DNA of 64,000 bases from Mactromeris polynyma. Taxonomy: Eukaryota > Mollusca > Bivalvia > Venerida > Mactridae. Below, piece by piece: positions 50,078-59,832 of the stretch. The notes beneath the pieces are model-generated. The model was not told the DNA's origin and searched no databases. It worked only from the letters and a program-made list of their open reading frames with translations. The translations under genes and the position numbers were made by a program. Numbering within the stretch: the stretch's first letter is position 1; every line of letters starts with the position of its first letter. Location: the NCBI GenBank assembly GCA_032209605.1, contig JASFXZ010000009.1, positions 18,215,553 to 18,279,552 on the forward strand, given 5' to 3'.

Positions 50078-52290
50078 TATGGATTTATGTACATCATACT
50101 TTTGTGTTCAATGGTGCAAAACATTTCCATTTAATCAAGTAAGGACCAGACCAGAGCTATAGTAACATAGCACGACACATCATGTGACCTTATGCATGAC
50201 CCCCTCCCCATCCTGATTTGACTGCAATGAACGTTGAAATAAACAGTTCCATTTTGCCTTTGTATTAATCAATTTTTAATACTTGTATTCATTAAACCAA
50301 GGGGAAACTGAATTTTAAATGTTATTCACTCAACTTTTAACTGGCAACAGACTAGTCAGGTATATTTTGCAAAGTGAGTGACAATGAGGAGGAGTTTACC
50401 CAACTCAAAATGAAGCCATATAATAAAAGCTTTTGGTCATAAAATTCAGTGCATTATTTCTGTCAGATTCTATGCAGCATTCAGACATGATGGAAACATT
50501 CCATAATTAAACACTAGTCCTATTTATGGTCACAATGCAAGTTTGCAATATGTGCACCATTAGACAGGCTAACTTACAACTAAACTTTTACTTGAAACAA
50601 TAAATGACATGTTGAATTCAATACTGTATGAACTCTTCCTACATAGTCTGATTCCTTAAAACACATGTATATATGTAATAATGTATTGTGGACAAGTAAG
50701 GGTGCTTAATCATTATATGTAGGGTTTGTTTGTTATGAATGTTGTATTACAAATGATGTGCATGTATGCTAATTTGTTGTATCTATGATGTGTGGTAGTT
50801 TTGGAGTGGTCTTAGGACTTCAAGATGTATACACTCAACCTTATTAGTCTCAACATGACCTATACAAACTTCCACAATATTTCCTATCCTTGTTTTCAAA
50901 TCAACACAAACACTTAATTAACAGACAGTCGAAATATAAACATCTAAATCTCTAAAATTTACTGGAACAACGAGTAATAATTATGTCAACCAACTCTTGC
51001 CTTAATTATCATATTAAGATATAATATTTAACTTCCTTTAAGCCAAGTTACCCAAAATCTGTGTGTCGAACTTCCAACTTTGGTACGAACAGACAATACA
51101 GTTGACCAAATTTAAGAGATCAAAATAAAGTCATTGGTCCACTCAAGAACTTGACCTTTAATTTTATATAGATATGAAGTCTTGAAGAGGATGGCCTGTC
51201 AATGTCTTCAAGACTTTATATCTTTATGTGGTGAGACAAAATACATAGAGACTACATCACAACATGGCCATAGCTCCCTTTAACTAGTTAATGTAATCAT
51301 AGCCCTCTCATTCAAAGAGAAAGTACTTCATAACCCTAAGTGGTACTGTATATAATCACTTTCTAATCATTTAAATTTTACTACAGTAATAAATACAGAT
51401 TTTGTCATAGTGTCAATCATCCACATCTTGATCAATATAAAATATAAAATACACCTTTTATCAATATAAAATACACCTTTCTACCAGCTCCCAGGAGCTA
51501 CATTGATCATACACAAGTTGTGAACCAGATACAATATTAAATCTTAAGCAAGTATTGCTCTAGACAAGAAAGAGACAAAATGAACAATTTACTTCAATCT
51601 AAAGTATATATGCAAAAAATAAAAATACTCAAAAAGTTCTACTTGAAAAATGAAATTCCAAAGTATTTATATAATAAAATCAAATATATACTAAATTAAG
51701 ACATTAACTTAAATTTTGAAATTGAAAATTATATAATATTGCAGTTCTTACAATGTTTTTTTTATATACAGCTTCTCTTGAATAAAAGAATCTTAATAGT
51801 TTGTACAATCTTACAAGAGGACAACTTCCTACTCAGGTAAGATAAAAAAATGTTTAGGACAATGGTAAAATATCAGGGTTATAGAACATACTTTTTAGGC
51901 CTGACTACACAACATACTACATGTATAAACTTTACCTCCTTTGAACTTTGTTTCAGATAGGTAATGGATGACTGCCATAGACGTACTGGTAGGTAATTGA
52001 TGACTGCCATAGACGACTGCATAAGTAAGTTTGTAACAATTGATACAAGTATTAGAATGATGCGTTCTTCACATCTGACTTCAATTAGATGTTTTCTTCA
52101 ATTAGATGTTTTCAGAGTCTGAAAATACACAAAAAAAGAATATAAAATTTGGGAAATTAAATGTATATTGGTGTACCAAACATCTTCCCCATATATTGCA
52201 TTAAATCTGCATAAAGAGGATGATGAATACTCCTAGATACCACCTTGACACAGTAACTGAGAACATGTCAATGATAGTCTTTGACACAGT
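50078..52290. other. No gene recognised
   Basis: AT-rich. It contains a hairpin at 51170-51223, a duplicated ~30-bp word ('tgactgccatagacg' near 51970 and 52002), a 17-bp duplication ('ttcaattagatgttttc' at about 52079 and 52096) and a duplicated 'tatcaatataaaatacacct' near 51440-51478. No exon with splice borders is apparent. Confidence 0.4.
51170..51223. repeat. Hairpin with 19-bp arms
   Basis: 'agatatgaagtcttgaaga' (51170-51188) pairs with 'tcttcaagactttatatct' (51205-51223) with one mismatch and a 16-base loop. Confidence 0.8.
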
Positions 52291-52299
52291 TGAAGCACA

Positions 52300-52890
52300 G
52301 AAAATAGCAAAGGGCCATAACTCATACAAGTATGATGTGCCCATGATATGCACAAGTATGCTTGGTACTACTAGTTCATGTGAAGTTTCACCGAAATCCC
52401 ACTAAGGGTAGCTGAGAAATAGCCCAGACAAAAAATATTAAAGAAAAAAAACAAAGACATAACCCAGTGAACATATATCCGAGCATCACGTGCCTATGAT
52501 ATGCACAACTAGGCTTGGTACTATTAAGTCATTGTGAAGTTTCACTGAAATCCGACCAAGAGTAGCCGAGAAATAACCCAGACAAAACATATTCATGAGA
52601 AATAATAAAGGACCATAACCCTGTGAAAATTGTTCCAAGCATGACATGCCGACGACATGCAAAACTAGGCTTAGTACTATCAAGTCTTGTGAAGTTTCAT
52701 TGAAAAGCGACCAAGCATAGCCGAAAAATAGCCAAGACAAAAAATCATGATAAAAAAAGGCCATAATTGAGTTAAAATTTGTCCGAGCATAATGTGCCGA
52801 GGATATGCACAACTAGGCTTGATACTAGTAAGTCTTGTTAAGTTTCACTGAAATCCGATTAACTGGCTTGCCGAGAAATAGTGTGGAATT
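52300..52890. repeat. Four ~150-bp tandem units of a bivalve-type dispersed repeat
   Basis: The word 'gtgaagtttcactgaaatcc' (with variants) recurs at about 52380, 52534, 52689 and 52836, each preceded by 'atgcacaactaggcttggta' and followed by 'agccgagaaatagcccagac'. The start carries 'aaagggccataactca'. The units are diverged. Open frames here (61 and 108 codons) are unlikely to be genes. Confidence 0.8.
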
Positions 52891-53394
52891 TTGTTACAAA
52901 TGGCCAAGAGTTCTATATAGCCCCCATATACAAACATTGTATATGTCAGTGAGCCAAATTTGTCATTTCATTTGTTAAAACATACTAAATAGGCATAACA
53001 TATAAATATGATAAAAAGGATTTTTTTGACAATTTGTTATCATACAAATATTATCAAATAGGAAGACTCCATTTCATTTCAATTCCCCTTACAATGAGAT
53101 AGTATATTACACAAGACAAACCATGCAAATAATAATTTTCCTAAACTTCTTCGCATACAATCCATGTTCTCTTTTAAAACATCTTATTACGAAAGAATTC
53201 AAAGTGCTAGCTTTAGTTGCAAACTCTCAACAGTAGAACCACATTTGCAGTTTACTGCAGTAGAATGGATCAGTGTAATGCTGTTCACATCAACTAGTTT
53301 CTTTGCTTCCTGACTACCATAAACCAGATATTTTCTTAGAATCAGTATTTCCATTTAGTTAAATTATACCAGAGAACATAACTATATGCCATTC
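52891..53394. other. No gene recognised
   Basis: AT-rich. 'cccccatatacaaacattgt' near 52921 resembles the 43664 hairpin. Nothing else is seen. Confidence 0.4.
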
Positions 53395-53458
53395 TCAAGC
53401 TATGAACTCACAATCATCAGGTTAGCAGTCAAGCACTTGACTGTCACAAATGACCTGG
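53395..53458 (-). mobile_element. tRNA-derived SINE head (degenerate)
   Basis: On the minus strand 'gacagtcaagtgcttgactg' followed by 'ctaacctgatgattgtgagt' and 'tcatagc' looks like the A box, anticodon arm and B box of a tRNA-type SINE promoter (compare GTGGGTTCGA for the B box). It is too degenerate to be a working tRNA gene. Body and tail are not delimited. Confidence 0.5.
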
Positions 53459-53701
53459 CAGACTTATGATAAGTAAAGAGATGGCAATTTATTTTTCTAT
53501 TTCTAAGAACCTTTATAATTACCTCATGATTACGACTAGCTTGCAGTATGACGGAGAACTGTGCAGACAAAATAAAATTCTAATCCTGCACGGCTTGTGA
53601 TACAATCTGAAAAAGAAGAGATTTACAAATTTAGCCCAACAATGTACCAATATTTCTGTATGAAAATCATCATAATAGAGATAAATAAATACTATAGACT
53701 A

Positions 53702-53878
53702 CAGTAAAACCTCACTTTAAGACCACCTCAATAATAAGACCACCTTGATATTAAGAACACAATTTTAAGTCCATTTTCACTGTTTTGCTCTTTATTCAAC
53801 CTCAATATGAAGACCACCTCAATATTACAACCAGTTTTCAAGGGTCTCAAGGATGGTCTTATTATCGAGGTTTTACTG
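53702..53878. mobile_element. Tc1/mariner-type MITE, 177 bp
   Basis: The ends CAGTAAAACCTC and GAGGTTTTACTG are perfect inverse copies flanked by TA on both sides (53700-53701 and 53879-53880). CAGT termini and a TA target duplication point to Tc1/mariner. The inside repeats 'aagaccacctcaata'-like words. A second, more decayed copy is at 57213-57381, and related sequence is at 58134-58310. Confidence 0.85.
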
Positions 53879-53880
53879 TA

Positions 53881-55011
53881 CTTTGTTTTGTGAATAATAT
53901 ATCAAATGAAATAGGCCACTTTTTCTTTTCCCATAATTACAAAGTTTTTATAAAGTTCTGTAACAAACACAACTTGTTTCCTCAGACTTAATATTCACCA
54001 TAAATTTGAATTCACATTAAAACAAATATGAGCTATTCAGTACATATGATGGGAAACAACCCAAAGTTTTACTGCTCGTCATGTGCTTGTACTAATCAAT
54101 ATGACCCGAACTACCGTCATTACTCACCCTTCTATTTTTTATGTCCCTAAACATTATTTATTCTCCAAGTATCAAAGAGGACCTCTTAAGGTCTAGAAAC
54201 AATGTCAGAAAATGGACAAAGAGAACGTACCTTTTTTTCACTTTCCATGGAATCATCATTTTGTCCTCATTGGAATTAAGAACTGATTTTGTTGACCCTG
54301 GATTACTACCCAGAATCCTCGTAGTGTTTCCTCAAACCCCACCCCACCCACAGTCATGAGATGCGTAGTGTTTCCTCCTTCTCTATTTCACAGGAGGCAA
54401 TGGGACGTTTTCTGTGTCCTCTTGAGCTAAAACATAAAGCATTAAAATGTTTAGCATAAACTTATTTATTTTACATGATAACATTAATTATGAGGCCAAC
54501 CTTAAAAAATTGTTTGTGTGGCATAACCCAGACTACTCATGCTTTACTGAAAATATGATATTTTACACACTGCCTGGCAATATATTTGCATCAGTGATTT
54601 GTCTGCCATTTGTTGATAATAATAATAACTTTAATTCAAGAAGGCAATACATTAAAACAATATTCCCTAATAAACACCCCTCCCCTAAATAAATTCCCCA
54701 ATTTAGACAAGTGCAAGTTTTACCACTTTCAACTTAGATCAAAGTTTAGAGAACGACTAGTTGGTACCATACTTGTAATAGATGCACATGAGACTTAAAA
54801 ATTAGTGAATTTTACCTTTATTAAACACCCTGCCCAACCCTTTTCAAAATGTGAATACCCGGGGCATTTATTAGAAAAGTAATTCCCAACATAATGAACA
54901 AATTTAGGGGTGACCGTAAAAGAATATCGTTATTCATATGCAGACAGATTTGTTATGCTTTTAATTCTTGTCAATCAAATCTAGATAAAATACCTTGTTT
55001 TTCATTCTCAG
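53881..55011. other. No gene recognised
   Basis: AT-rich sequence upstream of a candidate plus-strand exon. Open frames of up to 81 codons at 54141-54798 lack convincing splice borders. A duplicated 'cgtagtgtttcctc' occurs near 54320 and 54366. Confidence 0.35.
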
Positions 55012-55179
55012 CTTCCACCAAAATGTTTCGAGTCCATTCATTACACGCAAGACCTTCCTCCTCCAGGTATTATTGCGCCCAACCTGTATCAGGCCCCAAA
55101 CGTAGATGAGATGGCCTGGTTGTTATATGTGCTATGTGATATTATTAACAACAGTTCCACATTATCAATTGACCGTTGA
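55012..55179 (+). CDS. Candidate exon, possibly terminal, of an unidentified plus-strand gene
   Basis: A strong acceptor (pyrimidine tract 'ccttgtttttcattctcag', AG at 55010-55011) is followed by 55 open codons ending in TGA at 55177-55179. The translation contains PPKCFESIHYTQDLPPPG and APNVDEMAWLLYVLCDI, balanced in composition and unlike the repeat-derived frames elsewhere. I do not recognise the family. The start frame assumes phase 0. No earlier exon was identified to the left. The candidate exons to the right are on the other strand, so they would belong to a convergent gene. Confidence 0.4.
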   Translation, partial: LPPKCFESIHYTQDLPPPGIIAPNLYQAPNVDEMAWLLYVLCDIINNSSTLSIDR

Positions 55180-55251
55180 GGCTCAACAACACTGAAATAG
55201 AAAACAATATAAATTCTAAAAGATTGTTAAGCAAAAACAAGTCTGACCAAC

Positions 55252-55400
55252 AAACCCTACCATTTTCCCTTGGGGGGGGGGGGAGGGGGAGTGCCCATCC
55301 CCAAAGAATTGTGTTGTTGTTGTTGTTGTCGTGAAATGCAAAATAAATTGATGTAAAAATAATTGTTTTGGACCGCCCCCCCCTTAAATACGACAGACGC
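55252..55400. repeat. Low-complexity G run and TTG microsatellite
   Basis: A G-rich run (about 12 G, then agggggag) near 55270-55291, a (ttg)n run at about 55313-55330, and a C run near 55375-55383. These are slippage-prone tracts just left of the acidic-repeat exon. Confidence 0.9.
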
Positions 55401-55463
55401 CGAGAAAGCTATGACATTACCTCATCTGTATGAAACAGATGAGCTAAACATGTAACTACTTAC

Positions 55464-55945
55464 TGTATTATCATCATCTGTCACTGGTACTGTATTATCA
55501 TCATCTGTCACTGTTACTGTATTATCATCATCTGTCACTGGTACTGTATTATCATCATCTGTCACTGGTACTGTATTATCATCATCTGTCACTGATACTG
55601 TATTATCATCATCTGTCACTGATACTGTATTATCATCATCTGTCACTGATACTGTATTATCATCATCTGTCACTGATACTGTATTATCATCATCTGTCAC
55701 TGATACTGTATTATCATCATCTGTCACTGATACTGTATTATCATCATCTGTCACTGATACTGTATTATCATCATCTGTCACTGGTACTGTGTTATCATCA
55801 TATGTCACTGATACTGTATTATCATCATCTGTCACTGGTACTGTATTATCATCATCTGCCACTGGTACTGTATTATCATCATCTGTCACTGGTACTGAAT
55901 TATCATCATCTGTCACTGGTGTGGATGTATCTGAGCTCAGGTCAA
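55464..55945 (-). CDS. Candidate exon made of a 27-bp/9-residue acidic tandem repeat
   Basis: On the minus strand an acceptor with tract 'tatttattgtttgaaatttcag' precedes base 55945, and the donor ACA|gtaagt follows base 55464. The 482-bp interval is open when entered in phase 1 and is left in phase 0. It encodes DLSSDTSTPVTDDDN, then about 17 copies of a nine-residue unit VTDDDNTV(S/P). The unit is strongly acidic and rich in Thr/Ser, like a disordered, possibly glycosylated linker. Substitutions between copies mostly swap Ser and Pro or Val and Ala. I recognise no family. Unlike the 27-bp array at 37.9 kb, this one has matching splice borders on the coding strand. Copy number is likely to vary between individuals. 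Neighbouring candidate exons lie at 56990, 57667 and 58672, but their phases do not join directly. Confidence 0.5.
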
Positions 55946-56135
55946 CTGAAATTTCAAACAATAAATAGAAAAGTCTAATTGCAAATTTTATTGACTTATA
56001 TGAGACTAAATTAATTTTACACCACAACACACATAAAAAACATTTACTTATTTAGCTATGCTGACAGAGGTCAGAGATCACAGCATTTGTCTTGGTGTAT
56101 TAAGGCGAGTGAGTGACATGTATCAAATTGCCCAA

Positions 56136-56200
56136 AGGGATTCCAATTCATGACCTTTGGATCAGAAGTCAGGTACTCTACCCTCCGACCACAAAGTTAC
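56136..56200 (-). mobile_element. tRNA-derived SINE head
   Basis: The minus strand reads 'tggtcggagggtagagtacc' then 'tgacttctgatccaaaggtc' then 'atgaattggaatccc', matching the A box, anticodon arm and B box arrangement of a tRNA-derived SINE in order and spacing. B box: GAATTGGAATCCC against GGTTCGAATCCC. The rest of the element is not delimited. Confidence 0.6.
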
Positions 56201-56309
56201 TCATTAAAACTTTGACTGTGTGCTAAAATACCATTACATCTCTCAGGACAAATGTTTTGCCCAAATAAAATCTTGACAATGCATATAAAATTAGCATTCA
56301 TAATTAAGA

Positions 56310-56388
56310 ACATCCTCGGTACCCAGGCTATTCATAACATTACATTATGATATACATAATGTTATGAATAGCCTGGGTACCGAGGATG
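56310..56388. mobile_element. 79-bp foldback element with 8-bp target duplication
   Basis: Arms 56311-56342 and 56357-56388 are perfect 32-bp inverse copies ('catcctcggtacccaggcta' plus 'ttcataacatta') around a 14-base loop. The flanks are identical 8-mers AATTAAGA (56302-56309 and 56389-56396), as expected for a hAT-type insertion. It is very small and unmutated in its arms, so it is either young or under gene conversion. Confidence 0.85.
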
Positions 56389-56589
56389 AATTAAGACATG
56401 ATAAGCACAAATTGCTTGAAATAAATGGGCAGACTTTTAGTTGACAACTTTACATGTGTATAAGTTTGCTAGTCAATGATATGATGTTTTCCAAAGCCAA
56501 TGTATGTATTAAACTTATAGTTATTTTCTGGAGACAAAAATGAAGATTTAAACATTCACATAGAAATGATAGCACATTAGGTACACATA

Positions 56590-56780
56590 GATAGGGCACT
56601 ACTAAGTAACAGGGAAGTGACCGTGGTGACACAATCTGTTTCAAACTTGGTCCAGATTTCATCAAAACAAACATTCTGACCAAAGTTCATGCATATCAAG
56701 TAAAGATGTGATCTCGGGAGTGCTAACATTGTTGATGGACAAAGATGGACACATAATGCGACCCTGATAGCTTACTTTGT
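56590..56780. repeat. Bivalve-type dispersed repeat
   Basis: On the minus strand it contains 'gaatgtttgttttgatgaaa' plus 'tctggaccaagtttgaaac', and further left 'gtcaccacggtcacttccct'. On the plus strand 'gatggacaaagatggacaca' plus 'taatgcgaccctgatagctt' is like the common 'gacgacggacg...tcacaatagctcacc' endings of bivalve repeats. The minus-strand open frame at 56450-56683 is derived from it. Confidence 0.55.
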
Positions 56781-56989
56781 CCATGCTCAGACAACCAACC
56801 ATGTTTTCAATATGAAATGCTCATTTTATCCAAATATCCATCACCAAGCAACACTTATGATGGTAGAGTTTAATGAATAGCTAGGGGAGATAATCAAGTC
56901 AGACAGACGGACACATTCTAGCCAACATGTTTCACACTCAACTTAAAATGGAAACACAGCCTCTGAATAAATACATGAAATATACATAC

Positions 56990-57026
56990 CAATTATCACA
57001 TCCCCATAATCCTCTTATAGCGCAAC
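56990..57026 (-). CDS. Candidate 37-bp micro-exon
   Basis: The acceptor 'cttgttgtttctgtattgtag' and the donor ATTG|gtatgta enclose 37 bases that are open in only one frame: CAIRGLWGCDN, entered in phase 1 and left in phase 2. Both splice sites look good, but the phase does not connect directly to the acidic-repeat exon (joining them creates a stop) nor to the 57667 exon in an open frame. Additional exons, a non-coding role or chance remain possible. Confidence 0.3.
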
Positions 57027-57212
57027 CTACAATACAGAAACAACAACAAGGTGAATATGAGAATAGCAATCTAGGAATACATATTTCACTGCAATAAACT
57101 GTCAAACTTTCCGGAAATATTCTGTCACGCGACCTCATTTTCTTATATTACTGAAACTCAACATCTCAGCATTTTTAACAATAATAGGTAATTCAGGATT
57201 AAAAATAAATGG

Positions 57213-57381
57213 TAATACTAAAGACCACCTCAATAATAAAACCACCTCAAAATTAAGAACACAATTTTCAGGTCAATTTTCACCATTTTGCTCTTTATTA
57301 AATCTCAAAATTAAGACCACCTCAACATTAAGCCCAGTTTTCTAGGTTCCCAAGGATGGTCTTATTATTGAGTTGATACTG
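57213..57381. mobile_element. Decayed Tc1/mariner-type MITE, second copy
   Basis: Same internal order as 53702-53878: 'agaccacctcaataat', 'aagaacacaattttcaggtc', 'attttgctctttatta' and 'ccaaggatggtcttattatt', ending 'gatactg' before TA. The left end is eroded ('aatactaaagacc'). Confidence 0.75.
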
Positions 57382-57666
57382 TATACCAACAGGTGAAAAG
57401 TGACATTGCCCTTGACAGCCAGGTTAAAGCTTGGATGATGGGGCACCCTTGGACTTTCCTATGAAATAAATTGGCAATCATACTGGCAGTTTCAGATTAG
57501 AAGAATTAAGTTTTCTCACTATACATACAGTAAGTAGAGAACTACACAAGGAACATTTGTGTGAACTAATTCAAAATCCAGCAATATTTACATGTGCATT
57601 TTAGGCCATCCATAAAATATTATTTGTTTCAGCATAAAACTACTCAAAAATAATAAAACAACTTAC

Positions 57667-57757
57667 CAAGATGCAAAATATAACACAGAAATCATTCTGG
57701 TAACTTTCAACTGGCAAGTATAAACCTTTAAGTGTGTGTATAATATATGTAGTCTGA
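57667..57757 (-). CDS. Candidate 91-bp exon, unidentified
   Basis: The acceptor tract 'tttttttgtatctttcag' and the donor CTTG|gtaagttg are both strong. The 91 bases are open in two frames. One, entered in phase 2, reads GLYLPVESYQNDFCVIFCIL at its end. The other, entered in phase 1, contains KVYTCQLKVTRMISV. Entered in phase 0, as the 58672 exon would require, it has a stop. The correct frame is therefore unresolved. It may be a member of the same minus-strand transcription unit. Confidence 0.35.
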
Positions 57758-57781
57758 CTGAAAGATACAAAAAAATGCATG

Positions 57782-57833
57782 TAACAGGTTGTCTTTAGGG
57801 TAAAATATAACAGGTTGTCTTTAGGGTAAAATA
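57782..57833. repeat. 26-bp direct duplication
   Basis: 'taacaggttgtctttagggt' plus 'aaaata' occurs twice in tandem (57782 and 57808) without a difference, just upstream of the 91-bp exon's acceptor on the minus strand. Confidence 0.92.
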
Positions 57834-58133
57834 AACATTCCAAGTGACCCTAGTCAAGTCAACCGTGTTTTAATGACCAGGCAAGGATGTTTTGTTTTTT
57901 TACCAAAAACTAGACAAACCAAGACCATCAAGTATTTGAGGCAGAGATAATCAAAGAAAGTTCATGTTTGTCATATTATGGATATGATATTAAATAAGAT
58001 GCATAATACAACAAAAACAGTTTGTGTACTGTTTTGCATTCACAATGTTGCACCAGTTATTAAATATTCTGGCCTTAATTTGCAAATAAAGGAGGGTATT
58101 GACAAATATAGAATTTGCTATGTTGAATACACT

Positions 58134-58310
58134 GATATCTCAATAGTGAGACCATGCATCTTTGTTCTGAAAAAATCCGAGGTACAGTGAAACCTCAATA
58201 GTAAGACCACACTTGGTTTTGAAGACATTTGGAATAAAAACCCATATAGTAAGCCTTAAATTGGTCCGGAAGAAAGAGTACAGTGAAAGTCTCATGACAA
58301 CAATTATATT
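58134..58310. repeat. Partial repeats related to the Tc1/mariner-type MITE
   Basis: 'tacagtgaaacctcaatagt' plus 'aagaccac' (58183-58210) resembles the CAGTAAAACCTC terminus. Similar words ('tatctcaatagtgagaccat' at 58136, 'catatagtaagccttaaatt' at 58242, 'tacagtgaaagtctcat' at 58281) recur in direct orientation every ~50 bp. No opposite terminus is seen. Confidence 0.55.
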
Positions 58311-58671
58311 TGCGTCAGGTTTCAAATTACCAATGAACATCAATATCTTAGTCATGAATCTTTACATTTTGAAATATGTGCACACAATGCATTGCATAAA
58401 TTGCAAAAATAAACATCACAAAAAATTATCACCATATAGCATTGATGGTTTGACCCCTAGCAGGTCAACCAGGGAACTCATAAAAGGATGAGCGATTGAA
58501 TCATTCTTCATTTTTTCAACTCAGATAAACACTTTTATGCAGTAATGTAACATGCAAACATTGCCCATATATATGTCTGAGTCGGATGCAAAAGAACTAC
58601 GTACAACATCTCTGATCTCTAATTTAAAGAAAAATGCATTTTGTTCGAAGAATTTATAATTCAGGTCTTAC

Positions 58672-58881
58672 CTTTTCAGTAGATATCCTTGTGAATTTGA
58701 GTTTACACGATGACGACACCAGATGCGCACCAGGTAAGCCAATCAAAACGGTGCTTGTAAAACACACAGCGGTAACCATTGGAGACATTATAACGGTAAC
58801 GCCTTGTGTAGACACTTTGTGTAACATTGAATTGATAGAGATTGGGGCCCGGATACAATTTACATTGTGAATAAAGTACAT
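58672..58881 (-). CDS. Candidate first exon with signal-peptide-like N-terminus
   Basis: The frame is open from ATG at 58881 to the donor GAAAAG|gtaaga (exon end 58672), ending in phase 0. Later in-frame ATGs at 58827 and further in are also possible. The later Met residues (MSPM, MVTAV) head a hydrophobic stretch, VTAVCFTSTVLIGLPGAHLV, followed by small residues (SSS) and then a basic segment, as in a secretory signal peptide. The family is unknown. It would be the 5' end of a minus-strand gene whose further exons might include those at 57667, 56990 and 55464. Its phase does not match the nearest one, so the model is incomplete. A 78-codon frame on the opposite strand is probably a shadow. 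Confidence 0.35.
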
Positions 58882-58884
58882 TGT

Positions 58885-59270
58885 TCAGAATAGTATACTA
58901 GTTGTGTATACATGTGTGTGTATATACGTTGTTACGCTAGTGACGTAGTTCTTGAAACACAAATTTCGTTCTCGCTGTTCTGTATTTTTATTTTAAGGGC
59001 TTTACAAAGTAGTTGTTCAATATGCTGTGTGTAAAGTACACTTTTTTATGCGACGCATTCATATTTGACGTACTGCACGTTGATCTTATAAGATGCACGG
59101 TTAGCGAGCCTCATACATAGCGTGCAAAAAATATGTTCATTGCTTTTACAGTAATTAATAACATCCAGTTTTTGTATTAATGTAGTTAAATATGCCAAAT
59201 ACAAATTAATATAATAGATATGAATCAACAAGTCAAAACCAGCATACAGAGGCTTAGCCAGGGCTAAGTT
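58885..59270. other. No gene recognised
   Basis: AT-rich sequence, possibly the promoter side of the minus-strand candidate. 'tgcgacgcattcatatttgacg' marks a small CpG-richer patch near 59050. Nothing else is seen. Confidence 0.35.
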
Positions 59271-59276
59271 AGTTTC

Positions 59277-59432
59277 CAGGGCCGTAAATTACATGGAGGC
59301 ATGTAGGCAGTTGCCTCCTATTGCGGGCTGAAAAAAAAATCATTTTTTGTCTAAAAAGGGTCCAAAAATGTTTTCGCCTCGCTCCACTCGGCGGGGTGCC
59401 TACCCTTCCAGGGGAGGCAATTTACGGCCCTG
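59277..59432. mobile_element. Small TIR element, 156 bp, with 5-bp target duplication
   Basis: The termini CAGGGCCGTAAATT and AATTTACGGCCCTG are perfect 14-bp inverse copies. The 5-mer GTTTC flanks both sides (59272-59276 and 59433-59437). Inside, further inverse words occur ('ggaggca' and 'tgcctcc'), and 'cgcctcgctccactcggcgg' is GC-rich. Superfamily is uncertain. The inside resembles wording often seen at the ends of hAT-like elements in animals, but an 8-bp duplication is not evident. Confidence 0.75.
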
Positions 59433-59439
59433 GTTTCAT

Positions 59440-59832
59440 ACATCTAAAATTTCTTATGCACAAATAAACCATTATTTTTTAGCCACATTAATTGTAGTTA
59501 TAATCTGCAATATGTAGGGGAGGGCCCTAGATAATGCTGTTAACACTTTTGGCCCAACCCTTTTGTATGTATGTACACATTAGGTTTGTAGGATGTGATT
59601 ACAAGTACGTGTGTTTGTTTTCATCGGACATTACGCCGTTTTTCAACAATGTTTCAATCATATATACGACGGTCAGTTGACCCACGGACCTATAAACCAT
59701 AGGTCCGTGGTTGACCTAACGAGTTTTCCAGATATTAATTATTAACAACCCGTAATAACTTGCTCTATCACAAGCAACTGACAACTTCTCCACATGTTGA
59801 AAACAAGACCGTAGCCAATAACCTGCCTAATG
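59440..59832. other. No gene; short hairpin inside
   Basis: AT-rich spacer between two TIR elements, holding the hairpin at 59682-59710. Confidence 0.4.
59682..59710. repeat. Perfect 12-bp-stem hairpin
   Basis: CCACGGACCTAT and ATAGGTCCGTGG are separated by five bases (aaacc). 'gttgacc' and 'ggttgacc' next to the stem extend it imperfectly. Confidence 0.85.

Noticed and set aside
52486..52812. 108-codon minus-strand frame with hydrophobic segments
   Set aside because: It lies entirely within tandem units of a dispersed repeat; the internal near-repetition of the translation follows from that.
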